Source of the DNA: Flavobacterium segetis
Lineage (GTDB): Bacteria; Bacteroidota; Bacteroidia; Flavobacteriales; Flavobacteriaceae
Direction of reading: 5' to 3'
NCBI RefSeq assembly: GCF_900129575.1
Contig: NZ_FQWE01000003.1
Location: forward strand, 186,001 to 250,000
Length of the DNA stretch: 64,000 bases
The position numbers and the translations under genes are program-made. Below, in pieces: positions 23,509 through 32,471 of the stretch (its first letter is position 1; each line of letters opens with the position of its first letter). Under the pieces are notes generated by a model, which had not been told where the DNA came from, made no database searches, and saw nothing but the letters and a program-made list of their open reading frames with translations.

Positions 23509-25806
23509 TCGTATTATCATGACTTTTTTTACTTTAGTCTCCGCACCATCTTGAGCCGAAATAAAAATCATATACACACCAGACACTACTTCATATTTGC
23601 CAAAAGCACTAGTATCCCATTCAATTGTTCCGCCTTGAGCAGTGGTTTCATAAACTAGATTACCTCCAATATCGGTAATTTTGACATTTGATTTGTCAAG
23701 CAGTCCCGTGATTTTAACCGTTCCTTTGTATTCCGGTCTTACGGGATTAGGATACACAACAACGTTATTTAAATCCTCTTTTGCTGCCGTTGCAGTTCCC
23801 TTAAAAGAGATCATTCCTTTAGCTGTAGCTATAAAAACTTCGCCCGTATTGCTGTTAATATCAATGTCATTTATAGTATTACTAGGTAAAGGTGAATTGT
23901 TTACCGTGAAATGGTACTTTGTTTCTTGACCATTTGGAGACACCAAAAATATTCCAGAATCAGCAGTACCTATCCATTTATTATTAGCTCCATCTACGGT
24001 TATATCAGTGATAAACTGTTCAAACAATAACTCCTGTGCTACATTATCTTCAAGAATTATGATGGAACTTGCGATCATTTGGACTTCTGATTTGTAATTT
24101 CCTACGTTTGACAAGACTCGCAATCCTTTATTAGTTCCTATCCATAATTGATTTTTATTATCAATGGCTACACTTCGAACATCAGGAGATGGTAAATTCC
24201 CTTTTTCACTTCCTTCCGTTATCACTTTCAAAACACCTCCTTTTTCATTATAACCAATTACTCCTCGTCTAGATGCTACCCATTTAGTATTATTATTATC
24301 TATTGCTAAACCACCAAAAGCCGTTAATTCCGGTAAAACTGAAGCGAGAGATATACTTTGCCATTCTCCATTTGTCTTAAGAACTTTTAACGCTTTTGCT
24401 ACTAGATTATTAGTCAACCATAAGTTTCCGTCTCTATCAAAAACAGGATTATTTATCCTAATATCATTAGGATTATTAGCAACTTCAATACTTTGTAAGC
24501 CATTAAGACCGGTGTTTTGCGGTGTTAGTAATTGTGTGGGAACATCATTTTCCAATTTTAATAAACCAGAAAAAAAGGACGAAACATACACCTCGTCATT
24601 ATTTCTAGGGTTGACAGCGACATTAGATAAAGATCTAGCTCCTAAAACTTTGGAAGCGGGAATATTTAGCCATGATTTATAATCTAATTTAGAAATACCA
24701 TACAAAGTAGGAAAACCGCCAGGTGCTTGATATGGATTATAATTTGCTGGATAAAATCCGTATACCGCCCAAAGTGCACTTGCCGAAGCTTGAATAGAAA
24801 ATACATTGTTTTTTGAAGGCCCAGAAGGTGTTATATTTTCAAAAGTTGTATTTGTATAAAGCAAAGTTGTAAGTAGCCCGTCATCCTTAGTTCCTATAAA
24901 AATAGTATCTCCTATTATAGTAGCACAGGTAAAGCTAGAATTAATTTCTAGAATTTGATTTCTATTTATTTGACGGATCATCTCCATTTTAATATTGTAA
25001 ATGTAAATGCTATCGGCTGTAGTAATGATCCAGTAATTTGCAGAGATTTTACTGTCTAATGAAGGTTGAGGCAGTTGAGTAATAGTACTAAAAGAATTAA
25101 AAACTACATTAAATTTAGTAATATTTCCTGTGGAATTAATAGCGTATAAATCGCTGCCAAATGTTGTAATACTCGACCAATTACCACTAGATACAGTTAA
25201 CCATTGACTAAAATCATTTAAATTTTTATTATTTACACCAGCTCTTTTAATTCCATTATTTGTGGCTGCGTAAATAAAACCATCAAAAACTGCTGTTTGA
25301 TTCACAATTATTTCAACGCCATTATCTCCAATAAAATAAGTATCGCCAAATTGCATCGTTTTTAAATTAAATTGTACGATTCCAAAGTCACAAGAGACAT
25401 ATATAACGTCTCCAGCTTCCAAGAAATGATTTACTTTCTTGATTCCAGCGGGAAGTTGCTTGCTTATAATATCTACAACATTAAGTATGGAGCCATTAGC
25501 ATCATTAATTACTATTATTAATCCATTTTCATAACCTATAATAGTTTTGTTATTATTCAAACTATGGTATATTGTAGATATCGTTTGACCTGAAAGACCA
25601 TCAATAGTATTAGTTGTTTTAATTATATTAGTCTTATTATCATAAGAAAACAATGCGTTTTCAGAAGCGGCAAAAATAGTTGTCGCTGATTGTGAGATAC
25701 CTTTTATTTCGGAATAAGAAAAATAACCCTGCCACACTAATTTATTTTGGGCGAAAGCCATTTGAATAAAAAGAAGCATCAAAATACACAAGCTATTATT
25801 TTTCAT
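23506..25806 (-). CDS. porZ: Type IX secretion system protein PorZ (beta-propeller)
   Basis: 766-residue exported protein. A signal peptide (MKNNSLCILMLLFIQMAFAQ) is followed by a two-component-regulator-type beta-propeller region with repeated blades (IWIGTNKGLRVL-like, WIGTADSGIFLV, LWLTNNLVAKAL). The C-terminal beta-sandwich sorting-like domain begins YPNPVRPEYKGTVKITGL and ends VSGVYMIFISAQ..KVKKVMIIR. PorZ belongs to the surface attachment complex of the type IX system, handling anionic LPS. Residues 20-680 are propeller. Promoter at 25829-25836. Confidence 0.85.
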   Translation of the reverse strand: MKNNSLCILMLLFIQMAFAQNKLVWQGYFSYSEIKGISQSATTIFAASENALFSYDNKTNIIKTTNTIDGLSGQTISTIYHSLNNNKTIIGYENGLIIVINDANGSILNVVDIISKQLPAGIKKVNHFLEAGDVIYVSCDFGIVQFNLKTMQFGDTYFIGDNGVEIIVNQTAVFDGFIYAATNNGIKRAGVNNKNLNDFSQWLTVSSGNWSSITTFGSDLYAINSTGNITKFNVVFNSFSTITQLPQPSLDSKISANYWIITTADSIYIYNIKMEMIRQINRNQILEINSSFTCATIIGDTIFIGTKDDGLLTTLLYTNTTFENITPSGPSKNNVFSIQASASALWAVYGFYPANYNPYQAPGGFPTLYGISKLDYKSWLNIPASKVLGARSLSNVAVNPRNNDEVYVSSFFSGLLKLENDVPTQLLTPQNTGLNGLQSIEVANNPNDIRINNPVFDRDGNLWLTNNLVAKALKVLKTNGEWQSISLASVLPELTAFGGLAIDNNNTKWVASRRGVIGYNEKGGVLKVITEGSEKGNLPSPDVRSVAIDNKNQLWIGTNKGLRVLSNVGNYKSEVQMIASSIIILEDNVAQELLFEQFITDITVDGANNKWIGTADSGIFLVSPNGQETKYHFTVNNSPLPSNTINDIDINSNTGEVFIATAKGMISFKGTATAAKEDLNNVVVYPNPVRPEYKGTVKITGLLDKSNVKITDIGGNLVYETTAQGGTIEWDTSAFGKYEVVSGVYMIFISAQDGAETKVKKVMIIR

Positions 25807-25828
25807 AATTTAAGTCAAAATTAGAATA

Positions 25829-25836
25829 CAAATATA
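25829..25836 (-). promoter_or_regulatory. Promoter -7 box (TATATTTG) of porZ
   Basis: Perfect TAnnTTTG, 22 bases upstream of the porZ ATG. A TTGG lies about 16-18 bases further upstream. Confidence 0.65.
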
Positions 25837-25867
25837 GAACAAACGTAATTCCAATTATTTTTTCCGC

Positions 25868-25912
25868 AAAAAAATGCCTTTCATCAATAAATTATTGAGG
25901 AAAGGCATTTTT
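25868..25912 (-). terminator. Terminator of the first glutamate dehydrogenase gene
   Basis: AAATGCCTTTC...GAAAGGCATTT stem with T tract on the minus strand, 19 bases after the stop codon. Confidence 0.75.
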
Positions 25913-25930
25913 AAATTATTAAATCTTAAT

Positions 25931-27274
25931 TTATACCACACCTTGTGCAAGCATCGCATCTGCTACCTTTACAAATCCAGCAATATTTGCTCCTTTTACA
26001 TAATCGACATGTCCCGTTTCATCGGCGCCATATTTCATACATGAAACATGAATGTCAGTCATAATTTCTTTTAATCTATCATCTACTTTTTCAAAAGTCC
26101 ATTTCAATCGCAATGAATTCTGAGACATCTCAAGTCCCGAAGTTGTAACGCCGCCAGCATTAGAGGCTTTTCCTGGAGCATATAATATTCTAGCTTTTTG
26201 AAAAATCGAAACAGCATCGGGCGTTGATGGCATATTAGCACCTTCAGCAATGCAGATACAACCGTTTTCAATTAGTGCTTTTGCGTCTTCAACATCTAAT
26301 TCATTTTGGGTTGCGCAAGGTAATGCAACATCACATACCACTCCCCACGGTCGAGCTCCTACAATATATTTCGCATTTGGATATTTAGTCACATAATCTT
26401 TTATAGTGCCTCTTAGCTCATTTTTAAGTTCCATCACATGCGCTAATTTCTCTGCATCAATGCCCTCTTCGTCATATACATAACCCAGCGAATCCGAAAG
26501 AGCTACTACTTTACCACCTAACTCATTTACTTTTTCGGTTGCATATTGCGCCACGTTTCCAGATCCAGAAATCACCACTATTTTCCCTTTAAAGTCATCG
26601 CCTTTTGTAGCTAACATACTTTGTGCAAAATATACGGTGCCATAACCAGTTGATTGCGGTCTTATTAGAGATCCTCCAAAAGAAATTCCCTTACCAGTTA
26701 ATACACCCGTAAATTCGTTTTTAATTTTTTTATATTGACCAAACATATACCCTACCTCCCTAGCTCCTACACCAATATCACCGGCTGGAACATCAGTATC
26801 TGGACCTATATGCCTGCATAATTCATTCATAAAACTCTGACAGAAACGCATTACTTCAATATCAGATTTGCCTTTAGGATCAAAATTAGCTCCTCCCTTT
26901 CCTCCACCCATTGGGAGTGTTGTCAAACTATTTTTAAAGGTTTGCTCGAAAGCTAAAAATTTCAGAATACTAAGATTCACCGAAGGATGAAAGCGAATAC
27001 CTCCTTTATATGGACCAATAGCAGAATTCATTTGAACACGATATCCTCTATTAACTTGCGTTCGTCCATTATCATCTATCCATGGCACCCGAAAAATAAC
27101 AATGCGCTCTGCCTCGACCATTCTTTCCAAGAGCATCTTATTCTGATATTTTTTATTATTTGCAATAAAAGGAATTACAGCTTCTGCAACTTCAATAACC
27201 GCTTGCATAAATTCGGGCTCATTAGGGTTGTTTTTCGCAACCTCTTCGATAAAGTTAGTGATGCTTTGTGACAT
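25931..27274 (-). CDS. gdhA: Glutamate dehydrogenase, copy 1
   Basis: Hexameric glutamate dehydrogenase (2-oxoglutarate + ammonia <-> glutamate), 447 residues. The active-site signature is PMGGGKGGANFDPKGKSD, with catalytic Lys; PAGDIGVGAREVGYMFG and the Rossmann fingerprint VVISGSGNVAQYATEK also appear. The strand after the fingerprint ends VVALSDSLG; Ser-Asp-Ser here resembles NADP-using GdhA enzymes. It is the downstream member of a tandem pair with copy 2 (27683-29026) but has its own promoter (27319-27326) and terminator, so the two can be regulated separately. Confidence 0.95.
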   Translation of the reverse strand: MSQSITNFIEEVAKNNPNEPEFMQAVIEVAEAVIPFIANNKKYQNKMLLERMVEAERIVIFRVPWIDDNGRTQVNRGYRVQMNSAIGPYKGGIRFHPSVNLSILKFLAFEQTFKNSLTTLPMGGGKGGANFDPKGKSDIEVMRFCQSFMNELCRHIGPDTDVPAGDIGVGAREVGYMFGQYKKIKNEFTGVLTGKGISFGGSLIRPQSTGYGTVYFAQSMLATKGDDFKGKIVVISGSGNVAQYATEKVNELGGKVVALSDSLGYVYDEEGIDAEKLAHVMELKNELRGTIKDYVTKYPNAKYIVGARPWGVVCDVALPCATQNELDVEDAKALIENGCICIAEGANMPSTPDAVSIFQKARILYAPGKASNAGGVTTSGLEMSQNSLRLKWTFEKVDDRLKEIMTDIHVSCMKYGADETGHVDYVKGANIAGFVKVADAMLAQGVV

Positions 27275-27318
27275 GGGTATATAAATGATTAAGATTTTGA
27301 AACTAATATTTTACATAT

Positions 27319-27326
27319 CAAAGATA
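27319..27326 (-). promoter_or_regulatory. Promoter -7 box (TATCTTTG) of gdhA copy 1
   Basis: Perfect TAnnTTTG, 44 bases before the ATG at 27274. Confidence 0.6.
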
Positions 27327-27625
27327 AGCTACAATTAAAATTTGAGAAAAATTATTCCTTTTTTAATTTAAGATTTCTCTATTAGTCAAATATCTTAACT
27401 TATAATTATGTAAACCTCTAATCCTGTATCAAATTTTACGAATTTCGTAATCATAAAAGTTTAATTGAGAGCAGAACTTGAAATAATTAGTACATAACAC
27501 TTTTTTAGTTTTACTGGAAAGTAGCATTTATTTACCTAAATTATTTTTAAAAGACTCCATTTTACCCTTTATTACTCTTTTACATGGATCACGAGGGCTT
27601 CTAATTTTTAGAGCTTTATTAAATT
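27327..27625. other. Spacer between tandem gdhA genes, no gene seen
   Basis: About 300 AT-rich bases between the copy-1 promoter and the copy-2 terminator. No start-bearing ORF, repeat array or known RNA was recognised. It may hold regulatory sites for gdhA copy 1. Confidence 0.4.
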
Positions 27626-27664
27626 AAAAAAACCTCCTGTCAAAAATTGACAGAAGGTTTTTTG
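27626..27664 (-). terminator. Terminator of gdhA copy 2
   Basis: AAAAACCTcCTGTCAA/TTGACAGaAGGTTTTT stem with a 3-base loop and T tract on the minus strand, about 20 bases after the stop. Confidence 0.8.
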
Positions 27665-27682
27665 AATATATATACTGAAATT

Positions 27683-29026
27683 TTAAACCACTCCTTGCGC
27701 AATCATTGCATCAGCAACTTTTACAAAACCTGCAATATTTGCCCCTTTTACGTAATTCACATAACCTGATTCGTCCGCACCGTAACGCTTACATTGATTG
27801 TGAATACCCACCATGATTTCTTTTAATCTTGAATCTACTTCTTCACTTGTCCAGTTTAAACGAATTGAGTTTTGTGTCATCTCTAGACCTGACGCTGCAA
27901 CACCACCAGCATTTGCTGCTTTGCCCGGAGCAAAAAGTACCTTCGCATTTAAAAATTCTTTAATAGCTCCTAGAGTACTTGGCATATTAGCTGCTTCCGT
28001 AACACACAAAACGCCATTAGCAATCAACATTTTTGCGTCATCCTCTAACAATTCATTTTGAGTTGCACAAGGAATGGCAACATCTACTTTTACTTCCCAC
28101 ACACTTTTTCCTTTATGGAAAACAGCATTAGGATATTTTTCTAAGTAGGATTCAACTCTATTATCTCCTCTCGCTCTCATTTCAAGCATAAAGTCAATTT
28201 TATCTCCAGAAATTCCTTCTTCATCATAAATGTAACCATCAGGACCAGAAATTGTAACTAATTTTCCGCCAAGATCATTAACTTTTAGTGCCACTCCCCA
28301 TGCTACGTTACCAAATCCTGAAATAGCTACTCTTTTATCTTTTATAGTGTGTCCAATAGTTTGTAGCATTTGCTCTGTAAAATAGACTACCCCATAACCT
28401 GTTGCTTCGGGACGAATTAAAGATCCTCCGTATGCTAATCCTTTACCGGTTAAAACTCCTGTAAATTCATTTTTGATTCTCTTATATTGTCCAAACAAAT
28501 AACCTATTTCTCTGGCTCCAACTCCAATATCTCCTGCAGGAACGTCTAATTGCGGACCAATATGTCTGCACAACTCTGTCATAAATGATTGGCAAAAACG
28601 CATTACTTCTCCATCTGATTTTCCTTGCGGATCAAAGTCTGACCCTCCTTTTCCACCACCCATTGGCAAAGTGGTCAAACTATTTTTAAATACTTGTTCA
28701 AATGCTAGAAACTTAAGTACAGATAAATTTACGGTATGATGAAAACGAATACCACCTTTGTAAGGTCCAATAGCAGAATTCATTTGAATTCTAAATCCTC
28801 TATTCACTTGTATTTCTCCTTGATCATCTACCCATGGAACTCGAAATATTATGGAACGTTCCGGCTCACTCATTCTCAAAAGTAGATTCTTTCCGTCGTA
28901 TTTTTTTTGTGTTGCAATAAATGGGATAACCGTTTCCGCAAACTCCCTTACCGCTTGAATAAATTCAGGTTCATTTGGATTTTTAGCTTCAACTTGAGCC
29001 ATAAAATCATTAATTTTTAATAACAT
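27683..29026 (-). CDS. gdhA: Glutamate dehydrogenase, copy 2
   Basis: Second 447-residue glutamate dehydrogenase, colinear with copy 1 and sharing PMGGGKGGSDFDPQGKSD and PAGDIGVGAREIGYLFG. The cofactor region differs: the fingerprint is VAISGFGNVAWGVALK and the following strand ends LVTISGPDG, so Gly-Pro-Asp replaces Ser-Asp-Ser. This suggests a different NAD(H)/NADP(H) preference from copy 1, although the direction cannot be settled by eye. A near-consensus -7 box TATCTTTA is at 29074-29081. Confidence 0.95.
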   Translation of the reverse strand: MLLKINDFMAQVEAKNPNEPEFIQAVREFAETVIPFIATQKKYDGKNLLLRMSEPERSIIFRVPWVDDQGEIQVNRGFRIQMNSAIGPYKGGIRFHHTVNLSVLKFLAFEQVFKNSLTTLPMGGGKGGSDFDPQGKSDGEVMRFCQSFMTELCRHIGPQLDVPAGDIGVGAREIGYLFGQYKRIKNEFTGVLTGKGLAYGGSLIRPEATGYGVVYFTEQMLQTIGHTIKDKRVAISGFGNVAWGVALKVNDLGGKLVTISGPDGYIYDEEGISGDKIDFMLEMRARGDNRVESYLEKYPNAVFHKGKSVWEVKVDVAIPCATQNELLEDDAKMLIANGVLCVTEAANMPSTLGAIKEFLNAKVLFAPGKAANAGGVAASGLEMTQNSIRLNWTSEEVDSRLKEIMVGIHNQCKRYGADESGYVNYVKGANIAGFVKVADAMIAQGVV

Positions 29027-29269
29027 AAACTTTGTATATAATTAATTTAAGAAATCGATTTCGTAATAATGCGTAAAGATACATTATAATAAAAATATTA
29101 TCATAAGTAATGCTGGTTTCTAAGCAGAATTATCTATTTATCAAGAATATATTAATTAATCTATTTTAAAGTAATTATTTTAAAGTAAACGGCTACGTTT
29201 TGTTAAACAAACAACATTTTGAGTGATTTTTTTATTATCTATATATTCCCTATTTGAGTGATGTTTTTA

Positions 29270-29277
29270 TATATTTG
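29270..29277 (+). promoter_or_regulatory. Promoter -7 box (TATATTTG) of outer-membrane protein gene
   Basis: Perfect TAnnTTTG, 25 bases before the ATG at 29303. An in-frame ATG at 29258 lies upstream of it and so cannot be used. Confidence 0.65.
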
Positions 29278-29302
29278 CTTTGATTTGAAATTTCACCTTC
29301 TA

Positions 29303-30103
29303 ATGATTAAAAATATTTTAGCGTGTTCGCTACTTTTAATTGGCTTCTCAAATTACTCAAATGCTCAATTTGATGGCTTTTCTCACGAGATAGGAATCAT
29401 CGCTGGGCCTGTTGCCTTTCAATCTGATTATGGAGAACGATACGATTTTAAAACTAACTCTGGAAACACTGGAATAGGTATTGGTCTCGTGCATTATTTC
29501 AATTTTAGATTCAATGCGGATTATAATTATACTTCAAGAACCTATTTTAACGATCATTTTAAAGTAAGATCAGAAATCTCCTTTATTACTTCTAAACTAA
29601 ACCATTTTGGTGAATATGTTGCACCCACCAAAACATCAATTGATGCGCAACAACTTCGGGCTATGTCCGGTAAAACTTCAGTAACAAATTTAGGAACTCA
29701 ACTTGAATTTTTTCCGTTAAGCATTCGAGATTATTCAGCAGTTGAAGGCAGTTTTGCGCCTTTTGTTAGCCTTGGCGCACAAATTAGTTATTACAGTGCA
29801 AGTGCTTCGTCAACACTTGGTCCATTAGGAGCTACAGCCACTACTTTCCCTAAATACTTAACGCCTAGCGAAGGGCGTTCTTTTGGATTTTCTAATGAGA
29901 ACAAGACAGTTTGGTCGGCAGTATCTAGTGTTGGTACTCGTTATAAGTTAAATGAATCTGCTGATTTGATGGTTGATCTAAAATTTCAATATTATTTCTC
30001 TAACTGGGTTGATGGTCTAAATCCTAATCCCGACATTTATAAAGAGAATAAAGCAAATGACTGGCTAGTATGGTTTAATTTTGGTTATATCTATTACTTA
30101 TAA
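29303..30103 (+). CDS. THC0290_0291-type outer-membrane beta-barrel protein
   Basis: 266-residue exported protein of a Flavobacteria-specific family. A signal peptide (MIKNILACSLLLIGFSNYSNAQ) is followed by alternating hydrophobic strands typical of a small barrel (HEIGIIAGPVAFQSDYGER, GIGIGLVHYFNF, LMVDLKFQYYFSNWVDGLNP) and an aromatic C-terminal strand WFNFGYIYYL. Function unknown. The start was moved 45 bases downstream of the first in-frame ATG because the -7 box lies between them. It is divergent from gdhA copy 2 and convergent with the cystathionine gamma-synthase gene. Confidence 0.8.
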   Translation: MIKNILACSLLLIGFSNYSNAQFDGFSHEIGIIAGPVAFQSDYGERYDFKTNSGNTGIGIGLVHYFNFRFNADYNYTSRTYFNDHFKVRSEISFITSKLNHFGEYVAPTKTSIDAQQLRAMSGKTSVTNLGTQLEFFPLSIRDYSAVEGSFAPFVSLGAQISYYSASASSTLGPLGATATTFPKYLTPSEGRSFGFSNENKTVWSAVSSVGTRYKLNESADLMVDLKFQYYFSNWVDGLNPNPDIYKENKANDWLVWFNFGYIYYL

Positions 30104-30122
30104 ATCTAAAATAAAGTATATA

Positions 30123-30163
30123 AAAAAAACTCCAATTCTGAGCTATAGAATTGGAGTTTTTTG
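30123..30163. terminator. Bidirectional terminator
   Basis: AAAAAACTCCAATTCT...AGAATTGGAGTTTTTT, a perfect 16-bp stem with a 7-base loop, between convergent genes. Confidence 0.85.
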
Positions 30164-30181
30164 TACATTATAATAAATTTG

Positions 30182-31327
30182 TTAAGCCAGCGCTTGTTTT
30201 AAATCAGCAATTAGATCTTCAGCATCTTCAATACCTACACTCAATCGTACTAGGTCATCGGTAATTCCTATTTCTTTTCGCTTTTCCTCAGGAATTGATG
30301 CGTGTGTCATCAAGGCAGGATGATTCGCTAGTGATTCCACTCCTCCTAAAGATTCAGCAAGTGTAAAAACTTTTACTTTTTCTAAAAAGTCGATAGCATC
30401 CTCTTTTTTGCCTGAAACAAAAGTAAAAGAAACCATTCCTCCAAAACCGCTCATTTGCTTTTTCGCAATTTCATGGTATGGATGACTAGCTAATCCTGGA
30501 TAATAAACTGTTTTAACTTTAGGGTGATTGTTTAAAAATTCAACTACTTTTCCGCCATTTTCACAATGTCTTTGAACGCGCAAATGCAACGTTTTTATTC
30601 CTCTCAAAATAAGAAAACTATCCATAGGTCCTAATGTAGCACCAGTTGCAAACTGCTGGAAATGCAATTGCTCGCCAAGTGCTTCGTCCTTTACAATTAA
30701 CGCACCCGCTATTACATCAGAATGACCTCCAAGATATTTTGTTGCCGAGTGCATGACGATATCAGCACCTAGATCTAGTGGTTTTTGCAAATAAGGAGTT
30801 GCAAAAGTATTGTCAACCGCAAAAAGTATTTTTTTATCTTTAGTAATTTTAGCAATTTCTTGAATATCCGCCAATTTCATCAAAGGATTTGTTGGTGTTT
30901 CAACCCAAACTAATTTAGTATTTTCATTGATCAATGATTTGAATTTTTCTAAATCATTCATATCAACAAAATGAAACTTTATGCCTGAATCTTTGTAAAT
31001 GCGTGTGAACATTCTATAAGTTCCACCATATAAATCGTCCATAGCTATGATTTCATCACCTGCTTTAAACGAACGCAAAATACAATCAGTTGCTGCTAAT
31101 CCCGATGAAAAAGCTAATCCTCGCGTTCCATTTTCAATACTTGCTAATGCGTTTTCAAGAGCAGTCCGAGTTGGATTTGCAGCTCTACTGTATTCGTAAT
31201 CTGGGTTTAGTGGCTGTCCAGGACTTGTTTGTATAAATGTTGATGTTTGGTAAACTGGAGGCATAACTGCTCCTGTGCTTGGGTCGTGATGTTGCCCACC
31301 GTGAATAACTTTAGTATTAAATTTCAT
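30182..31327 (-). CDS. metB: Cystathionine gamma-synthase / trans-sulfuration PLP enzyme
   Basis: PLP-dependent enzyme of the Cys/Met metabolism family, 381 residues. The Schiff-base lysine is in HSATKYLGGHSD (about 195-206). Other family blocks are SGLAATDCILRSF, MDDLYGGTYRMF, PTNPLMKLADI and GATLGPMDSFLILRGIKTL. The N-terminus (TKVIHGGQHHDPSTGAVMPPVYQTSTF, split by family convention) is synthase-like. Gamma-synthase and beta/gamma-lyase members cannot be separated with certainty by eye, so the gene symbol is tentative. The promoter at 31444-31451 is followed by a 25-base palindrome. Confidence 0.88.
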   Translation of the reverse strand: MKFNTKVIHGGQHHDPSTGAVMPPVYQTSTFIQTSPGQPLNPDYEYSRAANPTRTALENALASIENGTRGLAFSSGLAATDCILRSFKAGDEIIAMDDLYGGTYRMFTRIYKDSGIKFHFVDMNDLEKFKSLINENTKLVWVETPTNPLMKLADIQEIAKITKDKKILFAVDNTFATPYLQKPLDLGADIVMHSATKYLGGHSDVIAGALIVKDEALGEQLHFQQFATGATLGPMDSFLILRGIKTLHLRVQRHCENGGKVVEFLNNHPKVKTVYYPGLASHPYHEIAKKQMSGFGGMVSFTFVSGKKEDAIDFLEKVKVFTLAESLGGVESLANHPALMTHASIPEEKRKEIGITDDLVRLSVGIEDAEDLIADLKQALA

Positions 31328-31413
31328 ATTGTATAATTTAAATTTTAAGCGATAATTATGTTTCTGCCTTTTAATTTTAAATGGTCGCCCAAAATAAATT
31401 TGGTACGATTTCC

Positions 31414-31451
31414 AAATTTTACTTTCAAAGTAAAATTTTTTTACAAATTTA
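31414..31451 (-). promoter_or_regulatory. metB promoter with a 25-base palindrome at the transcription start
   Basis: A -7 box TAAATTTG (31444-31451) is followed by the near-perfect palindrome AAATTTTACTTT-c-AAAGTAAAATTT (31414-31438). The palindrome would overlap or directly follow the transcription start: an operator or 5' hairpin candidate. Confidence 0.5.
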
Positions 31452-31485
31452 CCTTTTAATTTTGGCTAAGCAAGAAACAACCAAT

Positions 31486-31493
31486 TACCTTTG
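31486..31493 (+). promoter_or_regulatory. Promoter -7 box (TACCTTTG) of DUF3298 lipoprotein gene
   Basis: Perfect TAnnTTTG, 21 bases before the ATG at 31515. TTTTGGC about 21 bases upstream may be the -33 element. Divergent from the metB promoter. Confidence 0.65.
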
Positions 31494-31514
31494 TTTTTAA
31501 TTAACATTTTTGAG

Positions 31515-32258
31515 ATGAAATACTTTATAGTTTATTCGTTGATTCTTCTTTCGATGGCGCAATGTTCTAATGAATTGGTTTTTGAAGAGCAATCATTTCA
31601 AAGAAAAACGGCTCTTCCATGTGCTGCAAATTGTCCTGAGATTAAAGTAAAAATTCCAGTTGCAAATGGAGTTACTATTGTAGCAGATAGTATTAATAAA
31701 AAAGTGTTTTCCGTTTTAAAACAAATTATTTATTTTGGCGAAAAGCCATATACTTCAAAAGATTACAATGGTTTACTAAAATCATTTATCGATTCGTACG
31801 AGCAACTACAAAAAGAATTCCCTAAGGACAAATTTGGTTGGGAAGGTGACATTAAAGGAAGTGTGACCTACCAATCAGAAAATATTTTAAATATACAGAT
31901 TGATCATTACACCTATACTGGTGGCGCTCATGGTTATCATGGTTTACGTTCTTTACTTTTTAATACTGAAACTGGAAAATCGATCTCTGTCAATCAATTA
32001 TTTAAAGATAGAGATCTCTTTAAGGCTTTCGCCGAAAAAAAATTCAGAGAGAAATATAAAATCCCTGCTAATAAAGAGATTAATTCAAGCGGTTTAATGT
32101 TTGAAAATGAAAAATTTCAACTGCCACAAAATATTTTCTTCACCGATAGTGGTATACTTCTTTACTACAATAGTTATGAGATAGCCTCGTATGCTGATGG
32201 CGCTAGAGAAATGCTATTGCCTTATAATGAAGTCAACGATTTTTTGAAAGTAAAATAG
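31515..32258 (+). CDS. DUF3298/DUF4163 domain lipoprotein
   Basis: Predicted 247-residue lipoprotein. The start MKYFIVYSLILLSMAQC gives a type II signal peptide with Cys17. A PdaC/DUF4163-like region (about 45-130, ending in IQIDHYTYTGGAHGYHG) and a DUF3298 region (about 150-240, with FFTDSGILLYYNSYEIASYADG) follow. The TGGAHG motif is the family hallmark. Function unknown; in Bacillus the domain pair occurs in cell-wall proteins. The start lies just after the -7 box. A longer frame from 31491 would begin with TTG inside that box. Confidence 0.85.
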   Translation: MKYFIVYSLILLSMAQCSNELVFEEQSFQRKTALPCAANCPEIKVKIPVANGVTIVADSINKKVFSVLKQIIYFGEKPYTSKDYNGLLKSFIDSYEQLQKEFPKDKFGWEGDIKGSVTYQSENILNIQIDHYTYTGGAHGYHGLRSLLFNTETGKSISVNQLFKDRDLFKAFAEKKFREKYKIPANKEINSSGLMFENEKFQLPQNIFFTDSGILLYYNSYEIASYADGAREMLLPYNEVNDFLKVK

Positions 32259-32330
32259 TTTTATGTGAGTTTCAAATAGCTTTTTAAAAACTGTTTAAAC
32301 TAGCAAAACATCTTATCAATTCTATTTCAT

Positions 32331-32471
32331 AGCCGCGACAGTAGTGAAAATCCTCTTGATCAAAATCCAATTTTTTCTTGTCCTAAAAGAGCGACCAACG
32401 GAAGCTCCTTTTATGACTTAGAAAAAAAGGATGTTGGTCTAGAGATTGAAACAAATGGCGGGAAACAGCTG
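32331..32471. repeat. Dispersed hairpin repeat element, copy B
   Basis: AGCCGCGACAGTAGTGAAAA at one end; AGAGCGACCAACGGAAGCTC in the centre (compare AGAGCGACCCTAGAAGCTCC in copy A); GGCGGGAAACAGCTG at the other end. It fills the spacer between the lipoprotein and DinB genes. Confidence 0.65.
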
